Below, in pieces: positions 17,605-23,770 of a stretch of DNA of 27,507 bases (positions are counted from its first letter, which is position 1; each line of letters starts with the position of its first letter). Position numbers and translations under genes: made by a program. A model generated the notes under the pieces. The model was not told the DNA's origin. It ran no database searches and saw only the letters and a list, made by a program, of their open reading frames with translations. Source of the DNA: a virus; the IMG/VR virus record IMGVR_UViG_3300046010_006546, positions 1 to 27,507 of that record. One strand, 5' to 3'.

Positions 17605-17758
17605 CTTGCAGCCGGTCCTTGCGGGCCAGGATGAGCTTGTGGTAACGCTCGATGGCTTTGAACTGGTCCACCGGGTCGTCGGAACCCCCGATGTCGTTAA
17701 CCATATCCTCCATCAGTTTCTCCTCTAAGACTTCTAATTTGCGCGGCGTAGTAGCCAT
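17582..17758 (-). CDS. Small helical hypothetical protein (58 aa)
   Basis: Two in-frame ATGs exist (17776 and 17758). I prefer 17758 because GGCGGA lies about 9 bases upstream of it; the longer form adds MGGNTP. The product (MATTPRKLEVLEEKLMEDMV then NDIGGSDDPVDQFKAIERYH and a basic end) is a helical hairpin with a charged first helix. I do not recognise a family with confidence. Its start lies inside the end of the HNH gene and its end inside the start of the SWIM gene. Confidence 0.65.
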   Translation of the reverse strand: MATTPRKLEVLEEKLMEDMVNDIGGSDDPVDQFKAIERYHKLILARKDRLQGEASAKN

Positions 17759-18012
17759 TGGTGTGTTTCCGCCCATTGCGGGTTTGAGTGGATTGTGTCG
17801 TGACAGGTCCGACAGACAGCTAGGAAGATGCTTTCGTCACAGAGCTTCCCACCTCGTCCGAGCGGCAACTTGTGGTGGATGTCCTGGCTGTCTCTTTTCT
17901 GACAGACCTGACAGGTTGGATTGTTGGCGAGGAAGTCGGCCCTGAGACCTCGGTAGATCTTCAGGGCCTCCTGCCTGCGTTTACTTACCCTTCTTAGAGG
18001 CGTTCGCTTCAA
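17734..18012 (-). CDS. HNH-family nuclease-like protein (92 aa)
   Basis: A 92-residue protein beginning MKRTPLRRVSKRRQEALKIY, a start I know from short phage HNH proteins, here at a TTG codon (18012) since no ATG or GTG fits. The zinc ribbon is C34-x2-C37 (TCQVCQKRD) and C67-x2-C70 (VCRTCHDTIH), and the active segment is DIHHKLPLGRGGKL (H46, H47), followed by the H71 and H75 of CHDTIH. It is thus a second HNH gene, only about 400 bases from the other, but the two are not close copies. It ends at TAG (17734-17736). It probably nicks or cleaves DNA; target unknown. Confidence 0.75.
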   Translation of the reverse strand: MKRTPLRRVSKRRQEALKIYRGLRADFLANNPTCQVCQKRDSQDIHHKLPLGRGGKLCDESIFLAVCRTCHDTIHSNPQWAETHQWLLRRAN

Positions 18013-18166
18013 GGAAGGTGATCAGTCGGTCGTAGAGCTTCCAATGGCGCTTGGACACCTTCGGGCTCGTGTTCTTTAGGTTGGCGGCGCGTGATGCTAG
18101 GGAGTAGCACAGGTCCGCCAAGTTCTGCTTGTTAAGCCTTAACCCGGGGATCGTATTTGTTCGCAT
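17981..18166 (-). CDS. Small basic hypothetical protein (61 aa)
   Basis: ATG 18166 gives 61 residues starting MRTNTIPGLRLNKQNLADLC and ending in a Lys-rich tail (EANASKKGK). An ATG at 18208 would lengthen it, overlapping the exonuclease gene more. The composition is helical and basic: ASRAANLKNTSPKVSKRHWK then LYDRLITF. No domain recognised. It overlaps the 3' end of the exonuclease gene by 35 bases and the HNH start by 32 bases, so it is part of the same coupled string. Confidence 0.55.
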   Translation of the reverse strand: MRTNTIPGLRLNKQNLADLCYSLASRAANLKNTSPKVSKRHWKLYDRLITFLEANASKKGK

Positions 18167-18920
18167 AACGCCAGATGTTTGCTGCGGACAGGAACATATC
18201 GAAGGCATCGCGCATCTCCTGTGCGGTGTACTCCACTACCTCCACCCGGTTGGGCTCGGTGGTTGAGATGTAGACGTTGGCCCCGAAGCCGTTGTCCGTG
18301 ATGACTCCACCATTGCACCAGTAGCCGACGTGGTAGGCGGCGATTTGGGGCAGATGGTTGAACCTGTAGCTGAGCGGCTTGCCGGGAGTTGTGCGGATGG
18401 TCTTGAAGTCCACAATGCCGCACATCGATCCTTTGGTGACAGCGCAGTCGGTGGTGCCGGCATACCCGTGTTGCGGGCAGACGACGCTCACCTCAGACTT
18501 GTCCACCGTATAGCCGGCCTTCTGAAAGCCGAGCAGACCAGCCCAAGCCAGGTCGAAGGCGTGCCCTTGATAGGGCATCGGCTCGCCGCGAGTGTAAGCC
18601 TCGATGTTGGCGTGGGTGTCGGTGCCGAGGTCGGCAGCATTAGCCACCTCGTTGAAAGCCTTCTCCAAGGCTGATCCGGTGTACTGCTCCAGCGTTTCCT
18701 CTGGGCCCGGAGGCGCGTTGAAGCACCACTCCACGATACGGGAGTGCTTCCAGCGGTTGAGGGCCGGGTTATCGACGACCCCCATAATGGTGGTGATCGA
18801 CGGGAACAGCCCCAGCTCGCGGGCGTCGGTGATGTTGGTGGGCCGCGTCGGGTTCTTAGCACCCTTCTTAGTGGCCTGGGTATGGCAGGCTTTCCCGGTC
18901 TTGTCGTACCAATGGCTCAC
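18132..18920 (-). CDS. PD-(D/E)XK (RecB/Cas4-like) exonuclease
   Basis: GTG at 18920 overlaps the TGA of the upstream gene as GTGA, giving 262 residues beginning MSHWYDKTGKACH; an earlier ATG is a misleading extension. Catalytic features in order: LGTDTHANIEAYTRGE (residues 98-113, with H103), E143 in KSEVSVV, the AGTTDCAV segment with D158, and GIVDFKTI with D171-x-K173, the D/E-x-K core followed by the Tyr/Gln helix (LPQIAAYHVGYW). This matches phage RecB-like nucleases that resect DNA ends for single-strand annealing. The ERF annealing gene lies two genes upstream, so both together form a phage recombination pair. The nearby SWIM and HNH genes fit. Confidence 0.88.
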   Translation of the reverse strand: MSHWYDKTGKACHTQATKKGAKNPTRPTNITDARELGLFPSITTIMGVVDNPALNRWKHSRIVEWCFNAPPGPEETLEQYTGSALEKAFNEVANAADLGTDTHANIEAYTRGEPMPYQGHAFDLAWAGLLGFQKAGYTVDKSEVSVVCPQHGYAGTTDCAVTKGSMCGIVDFKTIRTTPGKPLSYRFNHLPQIAAYHVGYWCNGGVITDNGFGANVYISTTEPNRVEVVEYTAQEMRDAFDMFLSAANIWRYANKYDPRVKA

Positions 18921-19156
18921 AGCACGTCCTCCCCGCCCGAGGTCTTGGCCGCGCCGATGTTCTTCCCGTTGCCGAGGATGTTGCCCTTGAGGCCAGCCTT
19001 GCGCTGCTCCTTGGTGAGCCCCTGCACGGCCTTCCAATCGTTGCCGTACTGGTCGTTCTCGGTGGGGAAAAGGACGATGTTCAGGTACTTGCCCTGCTTG
19101 CCCTCGTAGAGGTATTCCTTGTTAATCTTGCTGACGTTGATGGTAACGCTAATCAT
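18917..19156 (-). CDS. Small conserved protein beside recombination genes (79 aa)
   Basis: A 79-residue protein starting MISVTINVSKINKEYLYEGK and continuing QGKYLNIVLFPTENDQYGND, then WKAVQGLTKEQRKAGLKGNI and a basic end with LGNGKNIGAAK. I recall similar proteins (V-I-x-V-x-K-I-x-K-x-x-L-y-x-G-K-x-G-x-Y-L-n) next to ssDNA annealing or binding genes in several phages; a ssDNA-binding or replication accessory role is likely but unproven. The stop overlaps the exonuclease start (GTGA). It has an A/C-rich leader with AACCACAG ahead of the ATG and no Shine-Dalgarno. Confidence 0.65.
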   Translation of the reverse strand: MISVTINVSKINKEYLYEGKQGKYLNIVLFPTENDQYGNDWKAVQGLTKEQRKAGLKGNILGNGKNIGAAKTSGGEDVL

Positions 19157-19194
19157 ATGTTTCTGTGGTTTGGTTTTAGTTTACTGACGGAAGC

Positions 19195-19665
19195 TTAGAA
19201 CGGGTCGTCGTTGGCCGGCTTAGGGGCCTCAGCCTTGACGGGAGCCTTAGCGACAGGAGCGGGCTTGGCCGGCATAGCATCCACCCCGTCGTCGTCCTCC
19301 TGGGTGATGCAGAGCATTGCAGCGAGCGAATAGCGACGCAGATATGTCGTAGCCGATCCAACGCCCTGCGGGTCGGCTTTCGGCAGCGGGGACCACGCAA
19401 CGTCGTCGATCCATTGCCCGGAGGTGTGCAGGAGGCGGGTGGTCAGATGCAGGGAGTTGCTCTCCGCAATGCCACCAGACAGGCTCTGGAGGATGACGAT
19501 GCCGTTCTTGTTGAGCGGCTCCTTCACCGCGTCGATAACCGCGCCTAGGTCGGCGTAGTTGTTTTTGAAATGCGGGTTCTTCGCGTTCTTGGTCGCGTTC
19601 CCGATTTCCTTCTGAGCGGCCAGCAATGCCGGCGCAATCAGATCAATCTTTTCGGATGTCATCAT
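19195..19665 (-). CDS. erf: ERF-family single-strand annealing protein
   Basis: A 156-residue protein. The ERF signature is complete: IAPALLAAQKEIGNATKNAK, NPHFKNNYADLGAVIDAVKE, then PLNKNGIVILQS, and the strongly diagnostic ADPQGVGSATTYLRRYSLAA and CITQEDDDG. The C-terminus is an Ala/Pro/Lys linker ending PANDDPF, which resembles the acidic tip of SSB proteins. ATG 19665 has AAAGGA about 8 bases upstream; the ATG immediately after is equally possible. ERF proteins anneal complementary single strands, working with an exonuclease, here the PD-(D/E)XK gene downstream. The first 23 bases are overlapped by the 57-residue gene. Confidence 0.93.
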   Translation of the reverse strand: MMTSEKIDLIAPALLAAQKEIGNATKNAKNPHFKNNYADLGAVIDAVKEPLNKNGIVILQSLSGGIAESNSLHLTTRLLHTSGQWIDDVAWSPLPKADPQGVGSATTYLRRYSLAAMLCITQEDDDGVDAMPAKPAPVAKAPVKAEAPKPANDDPF

Positions 19666-19816
19666 TGGAAGTTCCTTTCTTCTGTTTCTCTGCGCCAATT
19701 TGTGGGGTATTTTTAGCGGGAGTGGAAGCCTTTTCTTTCGAGAAAATCCTATCCCAGTTATCCCGAAAGGTTTGCGTAAAACAATTTCTGGGAGAATCGC
19801 CTTTTCCTGCGCTCAT
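19643..19816 (-). CDS. Small conserved phage protein, MSAGKGD type (57 aa)
   Basis: A short gene between the helicase and ERF genes: ATG 19816 overlaps the helicase TGA as ATGA, and TGA is at 19643-19645. It encodes 57 residues: MSAGKGDSPRNCFTQTFRDN then WDRIFSKEKASTPAKNTPQI and a basic end. The MSAGKGDxPR...F..N(W/F/Y)DxIF(x)K layout is one I recognise as a recurrent tiny phage protein, function unknown. The basic, low-complexity C-terminus and its location between helicase and annealing protein suggest a DNA or replisome accessory role. It overlaps the ERF start by 23 bases. Confidence 0.8.
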   Translation of the reverse strand: MSAGKGDSPRNCFTQTFRDNWDRIFSKEKASTPAKNTPQIGAEKQKKGTSNDDIRKD

Positions 19817-21150
19817 CGTGTTCTGAGTTGGTTGAACTTTGTTGTGGGTCTGTGGAAGGCCATCTTCACCGAGGCGCAGCCGTTGTCCCGGCCTTTGGCC
19901 TGCACCAGCTCCACCTCTAGGGTGGTCAGGTGTTGGTCGTTGACCGTCTGCGGCGCGCCCTCGGAGTTCTCTGCCGGCAAGTGGATGAAGAGCACCCGGT
20001 CGGCGTCCTGCTCCAAGTTGCCGCTCTCTCGGAGGTCTGAGAGGCGGGGCACCCGGGACTCCTTTTCTACCTCACGGCTAACCTGGGCGAGGAGCACGAC
20101 CGGGATTCCAAGGCTCACAGCAAGGTCTTTGAAGGCTAGGCTCACCTGTCCGATGGCGATGTCCCGCGTCTCCCCCTTGCCGTGCGGGGGCACGTAAAGT
20201 TGGAGGTAGTCGATGACGATGGCCTTGATGGACATAAACGCCTTACAGGCTTCGATGCGGGCGGCCACCTGTTGAGCATTCTTGTCGGCGTCGAAGATGT
20301 GGAGCGTCTTGCTGAGGTTCTGCTCGATGTCTGTGAGGGCGGCGCGGAACTTGTTAACGTCCCCGGGCATTGCCTGAGCGTTGGAGACGGCCTTTACGGA
20401 CACCCCCGACATCATCGCGGCTAAGCCTAAGCACACCTTCTTGACCGGCATCTCGCGGGAGAAGAGCAGCACGTTGCCATACTTCGTTGCCCAATGCCGG
20501 CAGATGTCGCGGGCCATTGACGACTTACCGACACCCGGACGGGCGGCGATGATGATGAGTTCCCCTCCCGTAGCTGCGCCCAGTTCCCGCGTCATATCTC
20601 CCCACGGCCAGGTCATCCCCGGCTGCTCCACCTCACCGGAAAGAAGCTTGGCTAGGTCGGCCATAACGAGGCCGGCGGCGTCCTTGAGGCTCACCTGCGT
20701 GGCGGTCTGGTTCCTCAACGCAAGGAGCTTTGAGATTTTGGCGACGAACTCGTCCACCTGTGGCTTGCCCGCTAGGGCCAGTTCCTGCGTCTCTGCGGCC
20801 ACCACGGCTATCTCCCTAGCCTGATATAGCTCCTTTATCCGATCTAGGCTATAAACGAAGGAGATGGAGGTTTGCGCGGCTCCGGTGATGTCCGCGAAGT
20901 TGGCTAGTCCTCCAACCTTCTTGAGGTCGGGATCGGTGCGTTTAAGCTCCTCACAGATGACGTGAGGGTCCAGTCCTTTGCCGCGAACGTGGCACTCGTT
21001 AAGCTGCTTCCAGATGGTGCGGCAGAAAGGGTTGTAGAACCAGTTCTCGCCAACCTTGTAGTCTAGGGCTTTGAGGAGAGCCGAGGAGCCCTCCTGAACT
21101 ATCGTTGAGATGACTATCCTCTCAGCCTGTTCATTGTGTGGTAGTTTCAT
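19813..21150 (-). CDS. dnaB: DnaB-type replicative helicase
   Basis: A 445-residue hexameric helicase. The N-terminal domain (EQAERIVISTIVQEG ... WFYNPFCRTIWKQL) is the DnaB-N helical fold. The RecA-like motor has Walker A ARPGVGKSS (residues 203-211), the B-strand phrase LLFSREMP (228-235), Walker B IVIDYLQL (311-318) and the motif RLSDLRESGNLEQDAD (369-384), which is diagnostic for the family. It unwinds DNA ahead of the phage polymerase, which is not in this window; primase is not fused. ATG 21150 overlaps the preceding small gene by 20 bases; its stop overlaps the MSAGKGD gene (ATGA). Confidence 0.95.
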   Translation of the reverse strand: MKLPHNEQAERIVISTIVQEGSSALLKALDYKVGENWFYNPFCRTIWKQLNECHVRGKGLDPHVICEELKRTDPDLKKVGGLANFADITGAAQTSISFVYSLDRIKELYQAREIAVVAAETQELALAGKPQVDEFVAKISKLLALRNQTATQVSLKDAAGLVMADLAKLLSGEVEQPGMTWPWGDMTRELGAATGGELIIIAARPGVGKSSMARDICRHWATKYGNVLLFSREMPVKKVCLGLAAMMSGVSVKAVSNAQAMPGDVNKFRAALTDIEQNLSKTLHIFDADKNAQQVAARIEACKAFMSIKAIVIDYLQLYVPPHGKGETRDIAIGQVSLAFKDLAVSLGIPVVLLAQVSREVEKESRVPRLSDLRESGNLEQDADRVLFIHLPAENSEGAPQTVNDQHLTTLEVELVQAKGRDNGCASVKMAFHRPTTKFNQLRTR

Positions 21151-21334
21151 CGACTCGTCTCCTTTTTAGTATGTGTGTCCATTCTTCGTTTGTTAGGTGG
21201 TATTTCTTGTATCCCAAATTGGTGATGCGACTACGGATCGCAGAGGCGTTGAGGCGGGTGAATTGGGCCAGCAACTCTTTCAGGTTGGCCCCGCGCCTCA
21301 TCGCGTTTTCAAACTGGATGCGTTCCGTTAGCAT
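21131..21334 (-). CDS. Small HTH-like DNA-binding protein (67 aa)
   Basis: A 67-residue basic protein: MLTERIQFENAMRRGANLKE then LLAQFTRLNASAIRSRITNL and GYKKYHLTNEEWTHILKRRR. Residues about 18-40 have the LKELxxxFxRLNxSAIRSRI pattern of a helix-turn-helix recognition unit (homeodomain-like or loader type). It lies directly upstream of the helicase and overlaps it by 20 bases, so it may be a helicase loader, origin-binding or transcription factor. Start ATG overlaps the stop of the 73-residue gene. I cannot place it in a named family. Confidence 0.6.
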   Translation of the reverse strand: MLTERIQFENAMRRGANLKELLAQFTRLNASAIRSRITNLGYKKYHLTNEEWTHILKRRRVDETTTQ

Positions 21335-21549
21335 TCTAGGCGGTCAATGATGTTTGCCAGATACTCCCGCCGGATGTGGGCAGCGAGAGCCTCAGCCGTC
21401 TTCCATTCCTCGCCGTCTGGACCATATTTGATCCCGGAGCGGAGGTAAGCATCTAGGTCCCATAGGACGCCGGACATCTCAGAAGAGAGGTTGGCGGCTT
21501 TGTAAGCGTGTTGCTCGTCGGGCAGGTCAAATTCAATCGTGGCTTTCAT
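21328..21549 (-). CDS. Small conserved phage protein (73 aa)
   Basis: A 73-residue protein, MKATIEFDLPDEQHAYKAAN then LSSEMSGVLWDLDAYLRSGI and KYGPDGEEWKTAEALAAHIR. The I-E-F-x-L-P-x-E...(A/x)LWDLDxxLRxxIKYG layout is one I recognise from a widespread short phage protein, function unknown. Beta strand then two helices is predicted by pattern. It overlaps the ThyX stop by 17 bases and is followed by the HTH-like gene. Confidence 0.7.
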   Translation of the reverse strand: MKATIEFDLPDEQHAYKAANLSSEMSGVLWDLDAYLRSGIKYGPDGEEWKTAEALAAHIRREYLANIIDRLEC

Positions 21550-22192
21550 AGATGGCGCGGTAGATGTTTGGGAACTTCTCGGTGAAGATGATTTGGATAG
21601 CTTGGGCGATGTCTCGGTGTTCTTTCTGTGTCCCTTCCGCTGTGCGCTGCTCCAGATAGTGAATCCAAGAGCGTATGTTCCCAGTCATATAGAGCCGGGT
21701 TTTCGTGCAGAGCGGCAGCACCATCCTCGCGGTTTCCTTGCTCGCACCCTCGTTGATGAGCGTCTCGTAGGCTTCGTAGGAGGTCGCAATGACGTTCCTA
21801 ACAATCTCCGAGAGACGATAGTCCTCGATGGGTGGACCGGATGCCTGGCGGTTCTTAGGATGCTGCCGGCGCAGCTCCACAGCCTCAAACCCCTGTGCCA
21901 GAGCGTAGCGTTGGCTAAACTCTTGGAAGGTGAATGAGCGGTGACGCAGAATCTGCGCGGCAATGGCTCTGGAGGTCTCAATCTCCACCGTCATCGAGGC
22001 CGTCTCAAAAATGCTCCAATGCCCGTGCTTGATGCAGTAGGCTATGAGGCGGGGAGCCGTCTCCTTGTTGAGCTGGTTGGCCGGGTTGCTGACCCGTGCG
22101 GCGTAGACGATGAGGTCTTCCGCCGTCCAGATGCCGCTGTCTTCTTGAAGCTCTTTGGAGGGCGTGGTGAGGGCAATGAGGCGTACGTTCAC
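21533..22192 (-). CDS. thyX: Flavin-dependent thymidylate synthase ThyX
   Basis: A 219-residue enzyme converting dUMP to dTMP using methylene-tetrahydrofolate, NAD(P)H and FAD. The ThyX motif RHR-x7-S is present: RHRSFTFQEFS at residues 83-93 followed by QR. Further conserved parts are the substrate region with RMVLPLCTKTRLYMTGNIRS (about 156-175). The start is GTG (22192), overlapping the TGA of the upstream coiled-coil gene (GTGA). The phage supplies dTTP for replication, which suits a lytic phage with a high DNA demand. There is no dUTPase or dCMP deaminase in the window. Confidence 0.95.
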   Translation of the reverse strand: MNVRLIALTTPSKELQEDSGIWTAEDLIVYAARVSNPANQLNKETAPRLIAYCIKHGHWSIFETASMTVEIETSRAIAAQILRHRSFTFQEFSQRYALAQGFEAVELRRQHPKNRQASGPPIEDYRLSEIVRNVIATSYEAYETLINEGASKETARMVLPLCTKTRLYMTGNIRSWIHYLEQRTAEGTQKEHRDIAQAIQIIFTEKFPNIYRAIYESHD

Positions 22193-22392
22193 GACTGCGC
22201 CTCCTTTAGGGCTTCGTCTATTTCAGCCTTCACCTGTTCAGGCGTCCAACGATGCCAACCACGACAGAACTTAACTCGGTCTTCTTCGTCTAAGTTAATA
22301 AACCAGTTTAGCCGCGCCGAGTCCTTCCGCAGCGCGGCGTTCTCACGCTGGAGATTTGCAATCATTTCCCTCGGAGTTGTTGGATTGCTCAC
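22189..22392 (-). CDS. Coiled-coil small protein B of a duplicated pair (67 aa)
   Basis: GTG 22392 overlaps the TGA of the preceding paralogue (GTGA). Product of 67 residues: MSNPTTPREMIANLQRENAA then LRKDSARLNWFINLDEEDRV and KFCRGWHRWTPEQVKAEIDE, ending ALKEAQS. The N-terminal part is a coiled coil (IANLQRENAALRKDSARL) and the rest a compact Trp-rich unit. It aligns with protein A upstream through ENxALxxDxxRLxW, a later W, and a C-terminal KEAQ. Unknown function. Confidence 0.65.
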   Translation of the reverse strand: MSNPTTPREMIANLQRENAALRKDSARLNWFINLDEEDRVKFCRGWHRWTPEQVKAEIDEALKEAQS

Positions 22393-22646
22393 GGCTGCGC
22401 CTCCTTTCGGGCCAAGTCGATGACATCGCGAGCCGTGCCGTGTCTCCAGTTTTGGTTTTTGCTCAAAACAGGGAACGTCAGCCAGCAGCCTGTGTTGGTC
22501 AGCCAATCCAACCGTTCCTTGTCTGCCTGCAGCGCGGTGTTCTCGGCCAGTAGCTCCTTTATCTCCTTATTGAGCCCATCAATGGTTTTTTGCATCTCGG
22601 CTGCTACAGAGCCGGGCTTAGGCTGAAACAATTCTTCAAACTTCAT
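22389..22646 (-). CDS. Coiled-coil small protein A of a duplicated pair (85 aa)
   Basis: I start at ATG 22646 because AAAGGAG lies 8 bases before it; an earlier ATG at 22709 would run into the upstream gene and has no ribosome site. The 85-residue product (MKFEELFQPKPGSVAAEMQK then TIDGLNKEIKELLAENTALQ) has a long coiled coil (MQKTIDGLNKEIKELLAENT) followed by ADKERLDWLTNTGCWLTF and a C-terminal DLARKEAQP. It shares the ENTALQADKERLDW segment and KEAQ end with the next gene, so the two arose by tandem duplication. This type of protein (coiled coil, RLDWL, W near the end) is common in phages without known function. Confidence 0.7.
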   Translation of the reverse strand: MKFEELFQPKPGSVAAEMQKTIDGLNKEIKELLAENTALQADKERLDWLTNTGCWLTFPVLSKNQNWRHGTARDVIDLARKEAQP

Positions 22647-22662
22647 TTGACCAACTCCTTTG

Positions 22663-22938
22663 TTATTCGGGTTTAATTCCTGTTGCCATCCACTCCGCGC
22701 ACAACGCATAGCCGTGGATGTCCACCCAGTTGTCGTCCTTGTGCTGGTAAGCCTGGCGGCGCAGCTTTAGTCCAATCATCAGCAAAGGAACATCCTGAGC
22801 CGTGATGGGTGCGTGGAGCTTGTGTTGAAGAATGCCGTTCCAAATGAGAGCTGTGCCCTCAAAGTCGGCCTTAGGATTGCCGTAGGAGTCCTGTCGGTCT
22901 CCCGTTACTACCTTTAATGCTTCGTCGATGTAGCTCAT
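22663..22938 (-). CDS. DUF6378-like phage protein (91 aa)
   Basis: ATG 22938 overlaps the TGA of the 32-residue gene as ATGA. The 91-residue product reads MSYIDEALKVVTGDRQDSYG then NPKADFEGTALIWNGILQHK and LHAPITAQDVPLLMIGLKLR, closing YQHKDDNWVDIHGYALCAEW. This is the pattern (A-x-x-V-x-GDRQDxYGxPxxxF, xDVxLxMxxLKLxR, DNxVDixGYAxC) I know for DUF6378, a conserved phage protein; the related MazG-like fold is a reasonable comparison. It may act on nucleotides. The C-terminus ends about 16 bases before the coiled-coil gene start. Confidence 0.8.
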   Translation of the reverse strand: MSYIDEALKVVTGDRQDSYGNPKADFEGTALIWNGILQHKLHAPITAQDVPLLMIGLKLRRQAYQHKDDNWVDIHGYALCAEWMATGIKPE

Positions 22939-23033
22939 TCGTCGTAATCCGGGCCGTTGTCCGATTGGTACACCACCCCGATGACAAACCCGATGAGGGC
23001 TGAGATGGCTATGGCTGCGAGTAGAAGGGTCAT
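22935..23033 (-). CDS. Tiny membrane protein (32 aa)
   Basis: A very short gene: ATG 23033 overlaps the TGA of the preceding gene (ATGA) and its own TGA overlaps the DUF6378-like start (ATGA). The product, MTLLLAAIAISALIGFVIGV then VYQSDNGPDYDE, is one transmembrane helix with an acidic C-terminal tail. The precise nesting between two coupled starts is strong support. Function unknown; tiny single-helix proteins recur in phages. Confidence 0.7.
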   Translation of the reverse strand: MTLLLAAIAISALIGFVIGVVYQSDNGPDYDE

Positions 23034-23221
23034 TGCGTAAGTCCCATTGAGATTTGGAATTTGGCATCCCGCACCGCCCAGAGGGCGTTCTCCCGCATCA
23101 ACTCCCGCCAGAACTTTGAATTCTGGGGGTAGTGCTTTGCCACTAGGCTGTAAGCCTGTGCGCGGCCAATGCTCCAGTTGGAAAATCCACCTTTGCGGAT
23201 TTGGGCTTTAAGGGCTTTCAC
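23030..23221 (-). CDS. Small basic hypothetical protein (63 aa)
   Basis: GTG at 23221 overlaps the TGA of the first gene of the operon (GTGA). The 63-residue product begins MKALKAQIRKGGFSNWSIGR and continues AQAYSLVAKHYPQNSKFWRE. It is basic and helical with scattered Trp. No family recognised. It is followed by the 32-residue membrane gene by ATGA overlap. Confidence 0.65.
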   Translation of the reverse strand: MKALKAQIRKGGFSNWSIGRAQAYSLVAKHYPQNSKFWRELMRENALWAVRDAKFQISMGLTQ

Positions 23222-23388
23222 GAGGCCACCTCCTTCTGGTTAATCCAGTCGAGATGGTAGGTGAGCACCTCAATCTTCGCATTCTGCTCGTAGAGCAGTT
23301 GGATCGCGGCTTTGATGAGGTCGGCTTGCTCTGAGCAACTAACCTCCAGTTTGGTTTGGAGCCCGTAGGCGATGTCTTTGATGTCCAT
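23218..23388 (-). CDS. Small protein, first gene of the leftward replication operon (56 aa)
   Basis: ATG 23388 to TGA (23218-23220) encodes 56 residues: MDIKDIAYGLQTKLEVSCSE then QADLIKAAIQLLYEQNAKIE and a helix ending NQKEVAS. The helical, charged pattern suggests a small dimeric protein. Its stop overlaps the next GTG (GTGA). The leader ahead of it (GAACCACGAAGAAAA) is A/C-rich with at best a weak ribosome site. No family recognised. As the first gene it is a good reference for mapping the operon promoter. Confidence 0.65.
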   Translation of the reverse strand: MDIKDIAYGLQTKLEVSCSEQADLIKAAIQLLYEQNAKIEVLTYHLDWINQKEVAS

Positions 23389-23417
23389 TTTTCTTCGTGG
23401 TTCGTGTCTTTGTTGGG

Positions 23418-23434
23418 GCCGGCTTGTTGCCGGC
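23418..23434 (-). promoter_or_regulatory. Hairpin in the leader of the leftward operon
   Basis: GCCGGC - TTGTT - GCCGGC forms a six-base-pair stem with a 5-base loop, 30 bases upstream of the first start codon (23388). No T-run follows on the - strand, so it may stabilise or regulate the mRNA rather than terminate it. Confidence 0.4.
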
Positions 23435-23567
23435 TGCTAAAGTTGGAGCAGATTTTCCGTCAGTCGCCAAGCTCATTTCCTGTGCCCGGAATCCCGGCCT
23501 TTGAGAATCAACACTTTGTATCGTATTTGAGTCAAAATCCTCTCATTTCTGATCTATTGGGATGGAA

Positions 23568-23638
23568 ATGTCTCATTTACCTCTCACTTATGAGTGATTA
23601 AGGGGTTAATGTCTCACATATCGGACTTTATGAGACAT
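23568..23638. repeat. Three ATGTCTCA/TGAGACAT boxes with a hairpin
   Basis: Exact octamer ATGTCTCA at 23568-23575 and 23609-23616, and its inverse TGAGACAT at 23631-23638. The last two form an inverted pair with a 14-base spacer. Between the first two lies a perfect stem TCACT-TATG-AGTGA (23584-23597). Clustering in an A/T-rich stretch upstream of the replication operon suggests a protein-binding site set, either an operator or origin iterons. Confidence 0.55.
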
Positions 23639-23682
23639 AAGGCGCGATATACCGGACGTTAACCCTTAAAAAATGGGGTTAA
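23603..23682. repeat. GGGTTAA/TTAACCC repeats
   Basis: GGGTTAA at 23603-23609, TTAACCC at 23659-23665 and GGGTTAA at 23676-23682. The last two form a 7-base-pair hairpin with the A-rich loop TTAAAAAATG. They interleave with the ATGTCTCA boxes. Confidence 0.5.
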
Positions 23683-23752
23683 GGCACATTGGGCTGTGCT
23701 TTATGCGGCTCCTGTAAGGACGCCGCTCCGGGTCGCCGCCTTAGGGTGTAAG

Positions 23753-23770
23753 AAATACTAGGTAGTATTT
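23753..23770. promoter_or_regulatory. Operator-like 18-base palindrome
   Basis: AAATACTA-GG-TAGTATTT has 8-base arms that are exact inverse complements around a GG centre. Its size and symmetry fit binding by a dimeric HTH regulator. There is no adjacent gene for such a regulator; the HTH-like protein at 21131-21334 is one candidate. Confidence 0.45.

Noticed and set aside
18132-19037. Longer version of the exonuclease starting at 19037
   Set aside because: The first 39 residues are a His/Gln/Arg-rich shadow of the preceding gene; GTG 18920 with GTGA overlap fits better.
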